This document shows positions 18,401 to 26,690 of a stretch of 35,561 nucleotides of DNA, one piece after another (position 1 is the stretch's first letter; each line of letters starts with the position of its first letter). Both the position numbers and the translations under genes were made by a program. Below the pieces are notes generated by a model. The model ran no database searches, was not told where the DNA came from, and saw only the letters and a program-made list of their open reading frames with translations. Origin of the DNA: a virus. The stretch covers positions 1 to 35,561 of the IMG/VR virus record IMGVR_UViG_3300042486_000700. One strand, written 5' to 3'.

Positions 18401-20815
18401 AATACCTCTTAAAGGGATTTGTACTCCAGAACCGGTAGTTCCTGTCCATGTAAAATTTCTATCTGTTGATTTACCCGGATTTACGAAGGTTAATAATGTT
18501 CCCGGTTCTAAAACTTGGTTTCCAAGTACAATTAACGTATTATCATAGTGAAATTTATTAATATTTCCGGGTTGATTGAATGTTACTTTTATTTTATTTA
18601 AACCTTCAAAAAATTTTCTACGAGTATTAAATAAATTTATACGTTCACCTATAGGTAGTGTCACACTCTGACTCATAAATGAATTTCGAAATCCATTGTC
18701 GTTAAATGAAGAAACAACTTGACTTTGTGTTGATTTAAATTGCAATGGGTTTTTTGAAGATACCGCTCGTCCCGATATCCATTGTGTCTCATACGGATTA
18801 AAAATCGCGGCACCATCTTCATTTCCACCATTAGATTTTAATGATTTTTCTGTCATTGTATTATAGTATGACATAGGATTAGAAGTCTGCAAAAGTATTC
18901 CAGGTTGAGGAGGTTGTTCTGTGTCTCCTCCACCAGGTGTTGTTGCCTCAGGGTCACACTCACACGCCTGACAATCAGGATATGTCATCATCGGCAATTT
19001 AAGTCTACCAAATACGTAAGACACAATATCAGTAAATTTAGTGGTTAGTAATACTAATAGTGCAATATATGTCACCAATATTGCCGCTTGTCCCGCAATT
19101 GTTAGTGCGAGAGTAAAAGTGAAACCTACTGAAGCCGCCGCGGTTAAACCGATTAAAATTGCCTGTTTTGTCGCCAAACTACCAATATAAACTATAAGTC
19201 CTGCTAACAATATAACCGCAAAATTGTTCCAAAGAAACGCTAAAAAATGATAAATAATTAATAACGGTACTCCAATAATCTGGATAACTTGTAAAATTAT
19301 TGCAAAAATAAAATATAACAAATCAAAATTTCTAAAACCTTCATTAACAGGAAATTTATTAACCGTTGTCTCACAATCTTGACTATCAATTTCTTTAATC
19401 CCAATAAATCGACCTCTTCCACCATTTTTAAATTGGTCTATTAAACCTGAAACCGTATATACTTTATTAAACTGAAATTCATAAAAAGTATCTTCACAAT
19501 TTATAATTTCATTTAATCTATTATTTTTTTGAGTTCCGGCAGAAAACCCATTAGTATATCCACTCCAAGCCAAACCAAAATAATATGAACTTTCTAGTTG
19601 AAGGTTTGGATTATTTGGGTTAGGGTCATCTCCCGAACTATTATATTCTTTAACATTTGGTACCAAATAATACGCTCGTCTAACTTGTTCACTCAAATTA
19701 GGCGATTGCGACCATTTAATTTTAAAACGATACTTAGCTTTAGTTGGAATTCCTACTGTCGGGTCATTTGATAACACTTTTTCACCAAATTCATTAGTGA
19801 TAAAATAATCTAAATTCATTGGTAATTCGGTTAACCATACACCATTTCCATCAATGATATTTCCCGATTGTTCTAATTGATGTTGTTCTAAAACCGGATT
19901 ACCTTCATTATCTTGATAAATTGTCTGTCTAATTGCCAATATCTGTCCCGGCCCTGTTGTTAATGAACATAAATTACCCATATCGTCCGGCGGTTTGGCA
20001 TTTGGTCTGACCCTATAACTATCTGACGTAGAATAAATTGAACCCATAAAAACTGATGTGGGTTGTATATCAATATTAGAGTCTTCCCTTAAATCATAAT
20101 CAACTCTATTAATTGCAATATCACACAATTCAGGGTCACCCCAAAGAGGTGAAACTTGAACATCTTTAACAACATTAATTATTTGAGGTAATGAATTTAA
20201 ATCGGTAGATGTTCTAAACCTATTACCCGCAACTTGAGCCTCAGTTGCAAGACCCATTCTTATTAAGTCTTGAGGTGTTAATGAAAATTCACCAATATCT
20301 GATAAGTCAACGTCCATTACCAAAGTATGATTACCTTGAGGGACTCCCATTATCATATAATCCCCACTTTCATTAGTTTTGGCGGTATATTTATAATACT
20401 TATCATATATTTCAACTGCAGTTGACCCCGTTAAAGTATCTAATCTTGATGGTAAAGTTCCGGTAGCCGAATGACTTGAATAAGATTTTTCATATGGTAA
20501 TAAATTATATCTATAACCATCTTCATTTATATCATTAGGTGATTTGTATGGATATAAACTTGAAATGATAGGGTTTGATTCATCAACCGGAGTTATTGGT
20601 ATGAAAATTGAAACTCTAGCGTTAGGTATTCCAAATCCATTATTCGCGGTTACTCTACCAACAACCACACCATATTGAGAACAACTTTTAATGTAGATAT
20701 CTTCTTGTTGTAAAGTTAAAGATAAAATTTCTAAAAATTCAAATTGTTGGTCTAACTGAACATTAATTGTTTTATTAACCCCTAACTCCGTTCTTATTCT
20801 ATATGATTGTCCCAT
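15413..20815 (-). CDS. Giant baseplate-region protein with central multipass hydrophobic block
   Basis: 1800 residues from the ATG at 20813-20815 (a TTG one codon earlier is possible). Residues about 50-180 look like a carboxypeptidase-regulatory-like beta sandwich: VVVGRVTANNGFGIPNARVS, then TNESGDYMIMGVPQGNHTL. Residues about 495-605 are strikingly hydrophobic and can form about four membrane helices (for example LLYFIFAIILQVIQIIGVP, FAVILLAGLIVYIGSLA, AILVTYIALLVLLTT). They are followed by a Cys cluster CQACEC and a Gly/Pro/Gln linker. The remaining 1180 residues are beta-rich, with Asn, Tyr, Ser and Gly abundant. It sits directly after gp6, where T4 has gp7, but I see no gp7 similarity and it lacks the long coiled coils of a tape-measure protein. 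A peripheral baseplate protein that inserts into or contacts a host membrane is one reading. Confidence 0.7.
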   Translation of the reverse strand: MGQSYRIRTELGVNKTINVQLDQQFEFLEILSLTLQQEDIYIKSCSQYGVVVGRVTANNGFGIPNARVSIFIPITPVDESNPIISSLYPYKSPNDINEDGYRYNLLPYEKSYSSHSATGTLPSRLDTLTGSTAVEIYDKYYKYTAKTNESGDYMIMGVPQGNHTLVMDVDLSDIGEFSLTPQDLIRMGLATEAQVAGNRFRTSTDLNSLPQIINVVKDVQVSPLWGDPELCDIAINRVDYDLREDSNIDIQPTSVFMGSIYSTSDSYRVRPNAKPPDDMGNLCSLTTGPGQILAIRQTIYQDNEGNPVLEQHQLEQSGNIIDGNGVWLTELPMNLDYFITNEFGEKVLSNDPTVGIPTKAKYRFKIKWSQSPNLSEQVRRAYYLVPNVKEYNSSGDDPNPNNPNLQLESSYYFGLAWSGYTNGFSAGTQKNNRLNEIINCEDTFYEFQFNKVYTVSGLIDQFKNGGRGRFIGIKEIDSQDCETTVNKFPVNEGFRNFDLLYFIFAIILQVIQIIGVPLLIIYHFLAFLWNNFAVILLAGLIVYIGSLATKQAILIGLTAAASVGFTFTLALTIAGQAAILVTYIALLVLLTTKFTDIVSYVFGRLKLPMMTYPDCQACECDPEATTPGGGDTEQPPQPGILLQTSNPMSYYNTMTEKSLKSNGGNEDGAAIFNPYETQWISGRAVSSKNPLQFKSTQSQVVSSFNDNGFRNSFMSQSVTLPIGERINLFNTRRKFFEGLNKIKVTFNQPGNINKFHYDNTLIVLGNQVLEPGTLLTFVNPGKSTDRNFTWTGTTGSGVQIPLRGICGVFNNKQTNLGLKWVNPNHPSNPLLSNTTQYFLPEVESECYYDITVDVIESGTTTYLDCSGIRYKIPETPIGQLTIKNENGINISSIGGTAIIDDKKIVKGIAFKRYEFPLDIEYCQVLTAVTINVIPDANGKPVISTNPDVTSSSAGESFWNIISRNQIGYYLQDNPTNGWRFGDNQNGVVTPFGAVPVPPPFNENPLVTLDDLSSKTILILQRGVDPYSPKYINRYQIGNLFGNSENDPNFIFTASTRLNVPIQSLPQNSTISVQNHKNSDEIFYPSVFFEPGIPSSLFPVTSSNPGYSYSSYTTSNVGYYGALDKTWFNNNDLSINIAKLSFSFYANGTINQGNGVTYTYGVTTISNDTGIYSVSNLNTNQTPNSLTVKKSGGITSNVFNYNGPYYIDINNPPTTNWNYLRQYRPNDDLSGAALMYRAPWTINNIGSFNYNSDIANNAPVNLYYSPILYPQFTATTGPTQSLLVANKKLNIMRTDRLPSSDYLDNDFNYSGSTGLLQQNLGFAMYPIDGNLNLYASPGFSTGAQQPTADIGGQYAAINVFTSLNTCEQMVGLKCYEGDGTNFRVKDGCRETDPVESGCYVMVRKPLTDLTKDLGTFAEWGYRFRFNYGLCRGVLAQSFTNNWVNGSLYMFPLQVDTSFNLLGEARSIFAKQLVYFDKKTNTFYYRSSPYNGTKFIGRGTGDLEQSVNRRNLLFPTTIVNLGMKDDIYQEILFEPSSKGYIMKSLNPSSYSDTSDLVNLFVISRITTSKFLTKILSGFNNSLNELFSRGNRNVLRIDGDLAQAMSINSEFGVIPFSPQFYNTNENPSPVNVVGYPDNPTIGIFFSSTTFDLQNKDYLSPGIINFRPSNNVNAITYQYGIKSQEVPFYKWSLNGGTTIFGSEKNNWVTNESDIFSQNYQSLSRRIDNSTSTPSYFTDSDAIGLGDIYLRGYLFGVDSDGKYSNVYKNSEVKNFLVSAPNHFYFGIIKGESALDKFKTKYSVDE

Positions 20816-20875
20816 CAAACTACTTTATTTAATAAATACTTATTATAGGATTTTTAAAATAATCCCATTATTAAA

Positions 20876-20903
20876 ATTATAGAATAAAGTCAAATAAAGT
20901 GAA
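20876..20903 (-). promoter_or_regulatory. Possible promoter before the giant baseplate gene
   Basis: The 89-bp gap between gp6 and the 1800-aa gene reads, on the minus strand, TTCACT, 16 bases, TATAAT. The -10 is perfect and the -35 is poor. It lies about 60 bp upstream of the start codon. Such matches are easy to find in AT-rich DNA, and a Bacteroidota host would prefer a different -7 box (TAnnTTTG), so this is tentative. The rest of the gap shows only a weak hairpin (GGATT/AATCC). Confidence 0.25.
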
Positions 20904-20907
20904 CTTG

Positions 20908-22746
20908 TTATGAGAAAGTTATTGATTGGAAATTTTTAACAGATATTCTAATGTCTCTGTTAGGGTATCTCACTTGATATACTTGTGATGGTTGTGCAAA
21001 TATGGTATCATCCACCGGACCAATTTGTTTTGTTTCAAGATTTGAATATTCCATAGATGTTTCAGCTGATGAATATTGACCACCAACTTCGTTAAAAATG
21101 TCAATTCCCGCAACAGTTAAAACCCCATTCGTATTTTGGACAATACTCCTTAATTCCGAAAGATACACATTTTGACCTAAATTCCTTGTTTGAGGGTTGA
21201 AATATGCCGAAACTTTATCAACAACACTCGCAATTACTTGTCCCGAGTTTTGTGCGGAATCTAAAACAATTGAAATGTCCATACTTAAATCGATAACTTC
21301 CGCACTTAATATGGAAATGTAATCGTTCATCATTCTATAATTTGATAAATAATTTGCAATGTTTTGTCTTAAAGTATTTGAAACAATATTTGTTAATTTA
21401 CCTGAAGTATCGTAGGATAATATCTGTATTAAAATTTTATTATCATTTTCAGTTATTGAAACTTTTGCTGGTGCTCCAAATTGAGCCGGCATATTTCTAA
21501 TTAAAGATTCATAATCTTGAACCGTAACCGCTCTTTTTTGTGCCGAAAAATTAAATGAAACATAATTTCTAATCTCTTCTAAAGAAGGTATTCCCGCTCC
21601 ACCAATAGCCGCAGTCACATTATTACAACGTAAAGAATTCACAACAGAGGTGTTTGTAACCTCTGACGGTCCATTAACAAAAAAGGAAACCGTACCAATC
21701 TGATTAATTACATTGGTACCTAAATTAGTTGCTAATCCTCCACCAATTCTATATTGAATAAATAAGGTAGAATTCGGTGTTAAAGTTGAACCTAATGAAA
21801 AGTTATTTGAGTATTTTTGTAATTCTAATGTAGTCCCTAAAGTCGTAAACTGATTTAATTGGTCTTGGGCCGTATTGGTTCCTCCACCAAAAGTCATTTT
21901 CTTAAATCCTTCAGGTGTATATTCGGTTATAAATCTATTTTGTGTTTGAATATATCTACCTACTTTAATTCCCGGTTGGTCGGAAACTTTTGTTGGGTCT
22001 TCAACAAACACTCTATCTTCAGCTAAGGCATCCACTTCATACCATCTATTCTCTAACCCTAAAAATTCCGCTGTCGTTGGGACATTCGTATAATTAGTTC
22101 CATTTTTCAATAAAACACTTGTAATCCCTAAAACATTTTTTTCAGGTAAAAACAATTCAAAAAATGGTCTAACGTCATTCGCGCCAATCACCCTTTTGAA
22201 TATTTTTGTAATTCCATTAACAACTATTTCTCTTTTTGTTATAGTATAATTTACCAAAACATTATTCGCATTAAAGTTTGGTATTTTTAATCTATTTGGA
22301 AATCCTTGAGCGTTATATGGTGACGCAAAATCAATATCATAAACATTTTCAAATACAATACCCGCACCAACGACTTGAGAACCTCTTGACAATGTTCCAA
22401 GATATCTCTCATCTTCTTTATCACCAAACGCAGGAACTGTAATAGAAAAATCAACCAATGAAACTGAAGGTCTTTGTCCCGGTAATTTCAAACCGTAAGT
22501 TCGTGCTATGTTGTAAATTGACGACCTTTGTTGGGCATATTGTAATACAGTCTCTTGAATACTCCTATCTATATTATAGTGTAGATTATCCGCAACTGCC
22601 GCATTCAAATCAAGAAATACCGAAAAAACTGAAGCGTCATTAAAATCCTGAATCAAATCAGGATAATATGTTCGAGTATAATTTAATAAGTCTGTCCTAA
22701 TTGATTGATAATCTCTACTACTGTACGATATTCTATTGTTTGCCAT
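20908..22746 (-). CDS. gp6: Baseplate wedge protein, gp6 / P2 gpJ family
   Basis: 612 residues from the ATG at 22744-22746, five bases after the gp25-like gene. The N-terminus (NRISYSSRDYQSIRTDLLNY, then YPDLIQDFNDASVFSVFLDL) is typical of baseplate J-like proteins. So are the middle region RAVTVQDYESLIRNMPAQFG, where an early loop is followed by the conserved V-T-x-x-D-Y-E element, and the C-terminal SAYFNPQTRNLGQNVYLSEL. Gp6 dimers form the continuous ring of wedges that surrounds the hub and triggers sheath contraction. T4 gp6 has 660 residues, so the length fits. The adjacent gp25 gene confirms the assignment, since gp25 binds gp6 in the wedge core. Confidence 0.9.
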   Translation of the reverse strand: MANNRISYSSRDYQSIRTDLLNYTRTYYPDLIQDFNDASVFSVFLDLNAAVADNLHYNIDRSIQETVLQYAQQRSSIYNIARTYGLKLPGQRPSVSLVDFSITVPAFGDKEDERYLGTLSRGSQVVGAGIVFENVYDIDFASPYNAQGFPNRLKIPNFNANNVLVNYTITKREIVVNGITKIFKRVIGANDVRPFFELFLPEKNVLGITSVLLKNGTNYTNVPTTAEFLGLENRWYEVDALAEDRVFVEDPTKVSDQPGIKVGRYIQTQNRFITEYTPEGFKKMTFGGGTNTAQDQLNQFTTLGTTLELQKYSNNFSLGSTLTPNSTLFIQYRIGGGLATNLGTNVINQIGTVSFFVNGPSEVTNTSVVNSLRCNNVTAAIGGAGIPSLEEIRNYVSFNFSAQKRAVTVQDYESLIRNMPAQFGAPAKVSITENDNKILIQILSYDTSGKLTNIVSNTLRQNIANYLSNYRMMNDYISILSAEVIDLSMDISIVLDSAQNSGQVIASVVDKVSAYFNPQTRNLGQNVYLSELRSIVQNTNGVLTVAGIDIFNEVGGQYSSAETSMEYSNLETKQIGPVDDTIFAQPSQVYQVRYPNRDIRISVKNFQSITFS

Positions 22747-22751
22747 ATTAT

Positions 22752-23222
22752 TTAAATATTAATGATAACAAAATCACTCCCTCCAAATGTAGAACCATTA
22801 GTGGAATAATCTATTCTTATTTTTGCAGTATATTCTGCGGTTCCTTTACCCGGAAATCTATATATTGACGATTCACTAGTTCCTACAAAATTTTGTCCCG
22901 TTGCAATATCCACCTCTTCTTGTGGGTCAGCAGGAGTTATCGATAAACTATTAACTAATAAATTTGGCATAAAAGTCTCAATCGCGTCTCTTATGTCAGA
23001 TTCAATTGCGTTAAATGTTAACCCATCAAAAGGTTCGAATAAAAATTCATACAATCTTGTACCAAATTGAGGTAAATAATATCTTGACCCCTTTCTAGTT
23101 AATAATAAATGAATTAAATCAGCTTTTATTTCATCTGATTCAAATTCGGTTAATTGAAGGTAATCTCCCCTTAAAGAATCTCTAAAAGGAAAATTAATAC
23201 CATAAGTAATTCCATCTGCCAT
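22752..23222 (-). CDS. gp25: Baseplate wedge protein, gp25 / P2 gpW family
   Basis: 156 residues from the ATG at 23220-23222, first gene after the nrdA terminator. It carries the family signature LLLTRKGSRYYLPQFGTRL followed by the EP motif in LFEPFD (residues 61-66), then IESDIRDAIETFMP. Gp25 is the sheath initiator of contractile tails and joins the wedge to the first sheath ring. T4 gp25 is 132 residues; here an insertion around residues 100-125 (PQEEVDIATGQNFVGTSESS) accounts for the extra length. No Shine-Dalgarno sequence; the leader reads TATTTATAGTT directly before ATG. Confidence 0.92.
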   Translation of the reverse strand: MADGITYGINFPFRDSLRGDYLQLTEFESDEIKADLIHLLLTRKGSRYYLPQFGTRLYEFLFEPFDGLTFNAIESDIRDAIETFMPNLLVNSLSITPADPQEEVDIATGQNFVGTSESSIYRFPGKGTAEYTAKIRIDYSTNGSTFGGSDFVIINI

Positions 23223-23225
23223 AAC

Positions 23226-23259
23226 TATAAATATATTACTCTATTTTTTTCTATAAATA
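23226..23259 (-). promoter_or_regulatory. Two TATTTATA elements before gp25
   Basis: Between the nrdA terminator and gp25 the minus strand carries TATTTATA at 23252-23259 and again at 23226-23233. The second is only three bases from the ATG. The same 8-mer precedes other starts in the window. Because the terminator ends about 40 bp upstream of gp25, any dedicated promoter for the baseplate operon should lie here. If the distal copy were a -10 box it would leave a leader of about 20 bases. Confidence 0.4.
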
Positions 23260-23262
23260 GAT

Positions 23263-23296
23263 AAAAAAAGAAAATCCCAACATTAAGTTGGGATTT
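23263..23296 (-). terminator. Rho-independent terminator after nrdA
   Basis: Five bases after the nrdA stop codon the minus strand forms a 10-bp hairpin (AAATCCCAAC / GTTGGGATTT) with a 5-base loop, followed by TTCTTTTTTTA. It separates the replication/nucleotide operon from the baseplate operon. Confidence 0.88.
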
Positions 23297-23300
23297 ATTT

Positions 23301-25721
23301 TTAAGATGAACATCCAAAACATTCAAATGGACTATCTTCAGGTTTAGTTGTTGTGTTTACAATTTCAACTTTAGGTATTTCCACACTTGTTTTCGGTTTT
23401 TGAATTTTTGAAATATCCACCGCTAAATGTTTTGCCCCTGTTGATATCGCTTTAGTTCTAACATAATAACACAATGTTTTTAAACCTTTTGACCACGAAT
23501 GGAAATGAGATGAAGTAATTTTTGATAATGTTGGATTCGACATATAGATATTCATTGATTGAGATTGGTCAATAAATGGTGCTCTATCTGCAGCCATATC
23601 AATTAATTCTCTTTGAGAAATTTCCCAAATAGTTTTATATTTGTTAATCAAATGTTCCGCTCTTTTAACTTTTTTAGCGTAATGTTTATCTTCTGGGTCG
23701 AGATAGTTATTGAAATTAATATTTTGGATTGAACCCTCATTTAGAATGATTTCATTTTTCAAATCTTCATTCCAAATGCCAATTTTTTCAAAATCAGTAA
23801 TTAAATACTTGTTTACAATTAAAATCTCACCTCCAACAACACGTCTATTAAACAACGCCGAGTGAGCCGGTTCGGTCATTTCAAAAGAACCTGTAATCTT
23901 AGCCGAAGACGCAACCGGCATTTGTGCTGTGAATAAAGAGTTACATACCCCATATTTTTTAACATCTTCTTTCAATGAAGTCCAATCTAAAAATAATTCA
24001 GATTCATTCAATCCCCACATATCGAATTGTAAAATACCTTTTGACATTGGAGAACCTTCGAAATATTTGTAAGGTGTTCTAACACCTGATTTACATAATT
24101 CCATACTTTCAGTCACTGCCGCGAAGTATATTGCCTCAAAAACATTTTTATTAAGTGTTTTCGCTTCTTCTGATGTGAAAATATAATCCATTAAGTAGAA
24201 TACATCCGCTAATCCTTGTGTACCAATCGCGATGGCTCTTTGTTCAAGACCACCTTTCAATCCTTTCTCAGTTGAGTAGTTGTTTTTATCAACAACATTA
24301 TTCAATGCTCTTACTACTTTTCTAACTTCACTAATTAAAAGATTATAGTCAAATTTACCATCTCTAATAAAGTTCTTTAATACTATAGATGATAAAGTAC
24401 AAATAGCCGTTGTTTCTTCATCTGTAAATTGATAAATCTCATTACAAAGATTGGATTGTTTGATAACACCAATGTTTTGGTGATTTGTTTTTTTGTTCGC
24501 ATTATCTTTTGAACATAAATAAGGAACTCCTGTTTCAATTTGAGATTCCACAATTTTTGACCAAATGTCTTGTGCTTTAATTTTCTTACCAAGACCCATT
24601 TCAACCGCTTTGTCATAGTTAGCTTCGTATTCTTCACCATAACACTCTTGAAGTGGTTTAATTCCCGCTTTGATAATATCGTTAGGACAGAACAAATACC
24701 AATCCCCATTATCTCTAACCGCTCTCATAAAGTTGTCCGGAATCCATAATGCTGTAAATAAATCTCTCGCTCTTAATTCTTCCATACCTGTATTTTTCTT
24801 TATATCCAACAAGTCCATAATGTCCTTATGCCAAGGCTCTAAATAAATCGCTGCACTACCAGGTCTTCTACCTTGTTGATTAAAGAACCTTAAAGATTCA
24901 TTAACGATTTTCAAATACTTTAATAATCCACCCGCAAATCCACCTGAAGTGTTAATTCTACTTTCTTTACTTCTAATGTTAGACATTGATAATCCAATAC
25001 CTGCCGCATCCGAAGAATAAGTAGAAATATCGTTTAAACTTTCCAACAACCCATTACGAGAATCGGAGTTATTATAATGTAATACACAAGACGCCAACTG
25101 AGGAACTCTAGTTCCCGAGTTAATCATAATTGGTGTTGCTGGTGATATTAATTGATTTGATAACGAATTATAATAATCCATTGCTTCTTCATAGGTATTT
25201 GTCACCCATAAAGCCACTCTCATATACATATGTTGTGGTCTTTCAACTACTTTACCTTGAGGTGTTTTTAATAAATACATTTCTTGTAATGACCTCCAAG
25301 CGAAATAATCAAAATTATAATCATTCTCGTGATTGATTTTTTCATCAATTTTTTCTGGTCCGTAGTTTTTAATAACATCAATTAGTTTTTCGTTAACAAC
25401 ACCCAAATCGTATAACTCCATCATAGTCTCCGAGAAACTTTCTTTAGTTACTTTATGATACGAAGAAATCGCAACCGATGACGCCAATCTTGAATAATCG
25501 TGATGACTACCAGTATAAGCCGCCGCAATCTCATAGATAAGTTTATCTAACTCTTTAGTGGTAATCAAACCTTCAGTTGGGACCGAAGTAATTACTTTAA
25601 TAAAAATCTCGTCAGAATTAACATTTAATCCTTTTGCCGCCCGTTTAATTCTATTATATATTTTCTGTGGATTAAACGACGCATCGTCTCCACTTCTTTT
25701 TTTAATTTTTAATGACATCAT
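23301..25721 (-). CDS. nrdA: Class Ia ribonucleoside-diphosphate reductase, large subunit
   Basis: 806 residues from the ATG at 25719-25721 (a second ATG follows at once). It reduces ribonucleoside diphosphates to deoxy forms for phage DNA synthesis. An ATP-cone-like N-terminal region (LKIKKRSGDDASFNPQK) suggests allosteric control. Active-site features are present: Cys212 in LASCVL and Cys441 in AICTLSS (the redox pair), the SNLCNEI motif with Cys426 and Glu428, GRRPGSAAIYLEPWH, the tyrosine pair Tyr752-Tyr753 in CYYVRT, and a C-terminal CFGC (Cys801, Cys804) for re-reduction. Full family length with no intron or intein. It follows nrdB by 12 bp, so the order is nrdB-nrdA, and it is closed by a terminator. 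Confidence 0.96.
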   Translation of the reverse strand: MMSLKIKKRSGDDASFNPQKIYNRIKRAAKGLNVNSDEIFIKVITSVPTEGLITTKELDKLIYEIAAAYTGSHHDYSRLASSVAISSYHKVTKESFSETMMELYDLGVVNEKLIDVIKNYGPEKIDEKINHENDYNFDYFAWRSLQEMYLLKTPQGKVVERPQHMYMRVALWVTNTYEEAMDYYNSLSNQLISPATPIMINSGTRVPQLASCVLHYNNSDSRNGLLESLNDISTYSSDAAGIGLSMSNIRSKESRINTSGGFAGGLLKYLKIVNESLRFFNQQGRRPGSAAIYLEPWHKDIMDLLDIKKNTGMEELRARDLFTALWIPDNFMRAVRDNGDWYLFCPNDIIKAGIKPLQECYGEEYEANYDKAVEMGLGKKIKAQDIWSKIVESQIETGVPYLCSKDNANKKTNHQNIGVIKQSNLCNEIYQFTDEETTAICTLSSIVLKNFIRDGKFDYNLLISEVRKVVRALNNVVDKNNYSTEKGLKGGLEQRAIAIGTQGLADVFYLMDYIFTSEEAKTLNKNVFEAIYFAAVTESMELCKSGVRTPYKYFEGSPMSKGILQFDMWGLNESELFLDWTSLKEDVKKYGVCNSLFTAQMPVASSAKITGSFEMTEPAHSALFNRRVVGGEILIVNKYLITDFEKIGIWNEDLKNEIILNEGSIQNINFNNYLDPEDKHYAKKVKRAEHLINKYKTIWEISQRELIDMAADRAPFIDQSQSMNIYMSNPTLSKITSSHFHSWSKGLKTLCYYVRTKAISTGAKHLAVDISKIQKPKTSVEIPKVEIVNTTTKPEDSPFECFGCSS

Positions 25722-25733
25722 AATTTATAGTTT

Positions 25734-26681
25734 TTAGAAATCGTCTGTAAATGTAATAGTTTCGTTCAATTTTGCTTTTTGGTATTCCATAGTTCTTGAT
25801 TCAAAGAAGTTACCTTTGGTTTCAACAGCAATTTGTTCCATAAATTTGAATGGTTGTTCAACATTAAACTCTTTCTTACATCCAAGTTTAACTAAAAGTC
25901 CGTCAACCACAAACTCAAGATATTGTTTCATCAAGTTTGAATTCATACCAATAAGTGATACTGGTAAAGATTCAGTAATGAATTCTTTTTCGATTTCTAA
26001 AGCTGATAATAAGATTTCTTTTATTCTTTTCTCACTTGGTCTTTCTTCGACGTGATTATTCAATAAATGAATTGCAAAGTCACAATGTAAGTTCTCATCT
26101 TTAAAGATTAATGAGTTAGCATTACACAAACCTTGCATAAGTCCTCTTGACTTCAACCAAAATATCGAACAGAATGAACCTGAGAAGAAGATACCTTCAA
26201 CTGCCGCAAATGCAACCAATCTTTCTTGGAATGACGCATCTTTAATCCAATTCAATGCCCAATTCGCTTTCTTTTGAACTGCCGGTAATCTATCAATAGC
26301 GTGGAAACATTCGTCTTTTTCTTTTGGATTTGACACATAAGTATCAATTAAAAGTGAATACATTAATGAATGGATATTCTCCATCATTAGTTGGAATCCA
26401 TAGAAGAATTTAGCTTCCGGGTATTGAACTTCTTTTAGGAAGTTTTCTGCCAAGTTCTCATTAACGATACCGTCTGATGCCGCAAAGAATGATAAAACAT
26501 TCTTAACGAAATATTTTTCATTATCCGATAAATTTTCCCAATCACGAATGTCATTAGTTAAATCTACCTCTTCTGCCGTCCAAAAAGCGGCTTGATGTTG
26601 TTTATAATATTCCCAAATATCGTTATGCTCAATTGGGAATATTACGAAACGATTTGGATTCTCTACTAAAATTTTTTCCAT
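25734..26681 (-). CDS. nrdB: Class Ia ribonucleotide reductase, small (radical) subunit
   Basis: 315 residues from the ATG at 26679-26681. It makes and stores the tyrosyl radical that NrdA needs. The diiron ligands are all visible: Asp70 (AASDG), Glu101 and His104 (MENIHS), Glu162 (AAVEG), Glu196 and His199 (DENLHC). The radical Tyr108 sits four residues after His104, as in E. coli NrdB, so this is the tyrosyl-radical type rather than a Phe-substituted (Ic) form. The C-terminal FTDDF matches the peptide that docks on the large subunit. It is transcribed just before nrdA, inside the replication operon. Confidence 0.96.
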   Translation of the reverse strand: MEKILVENPNRFVIFPIEHNDIWEYYKQHQAAFWTAEEVDLTNDIRDWENLSDNEKYFVKNVLSFFAASDGIVNENLAENFLKEVQYPEAKFFYGFQLMMENIHSLMYSLLIDTYVSNPKEKDECFHAIDRLPAVQKKANWALNWIKDASFQERLVAFAAVEGIFFSGSFCSIFWLKSRGLMQGLCNANSLIFKDENLHCDFAIHLLNNHVEERPSEKRIKEILLSALEIEKEFITESLPVSLIGMNSNLMKQYLEFVVDGLLVKLGCKKEFNVEQPFKFMEQIAVETKGNFFESRTMEYQKAKLNETITFTDDF

Positions 26682-26690
26682 ATATAATTT

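Noticed and set aside
15413-20815. The giant gene as the tape-measure protein
   Set aside because: It is beta-rich with few long helices, carries a regulatory-like beta sandwich at its N-terminus, and lies after gp6 rather than among tail tube genes.
23226-23259. TATAAATA on the plus strand considered as T4-type late promoters
   Set aside because: In that orientation they would drive transcription away from every gene in the window; the minus-strand reading is kept only as an unexplained element.
23301-26681. Intron or intein in nrdA or nrdB, common in phages
   Set aside because: Both genes are continuous, of normal length, with all catalytic residues in expected spacing.
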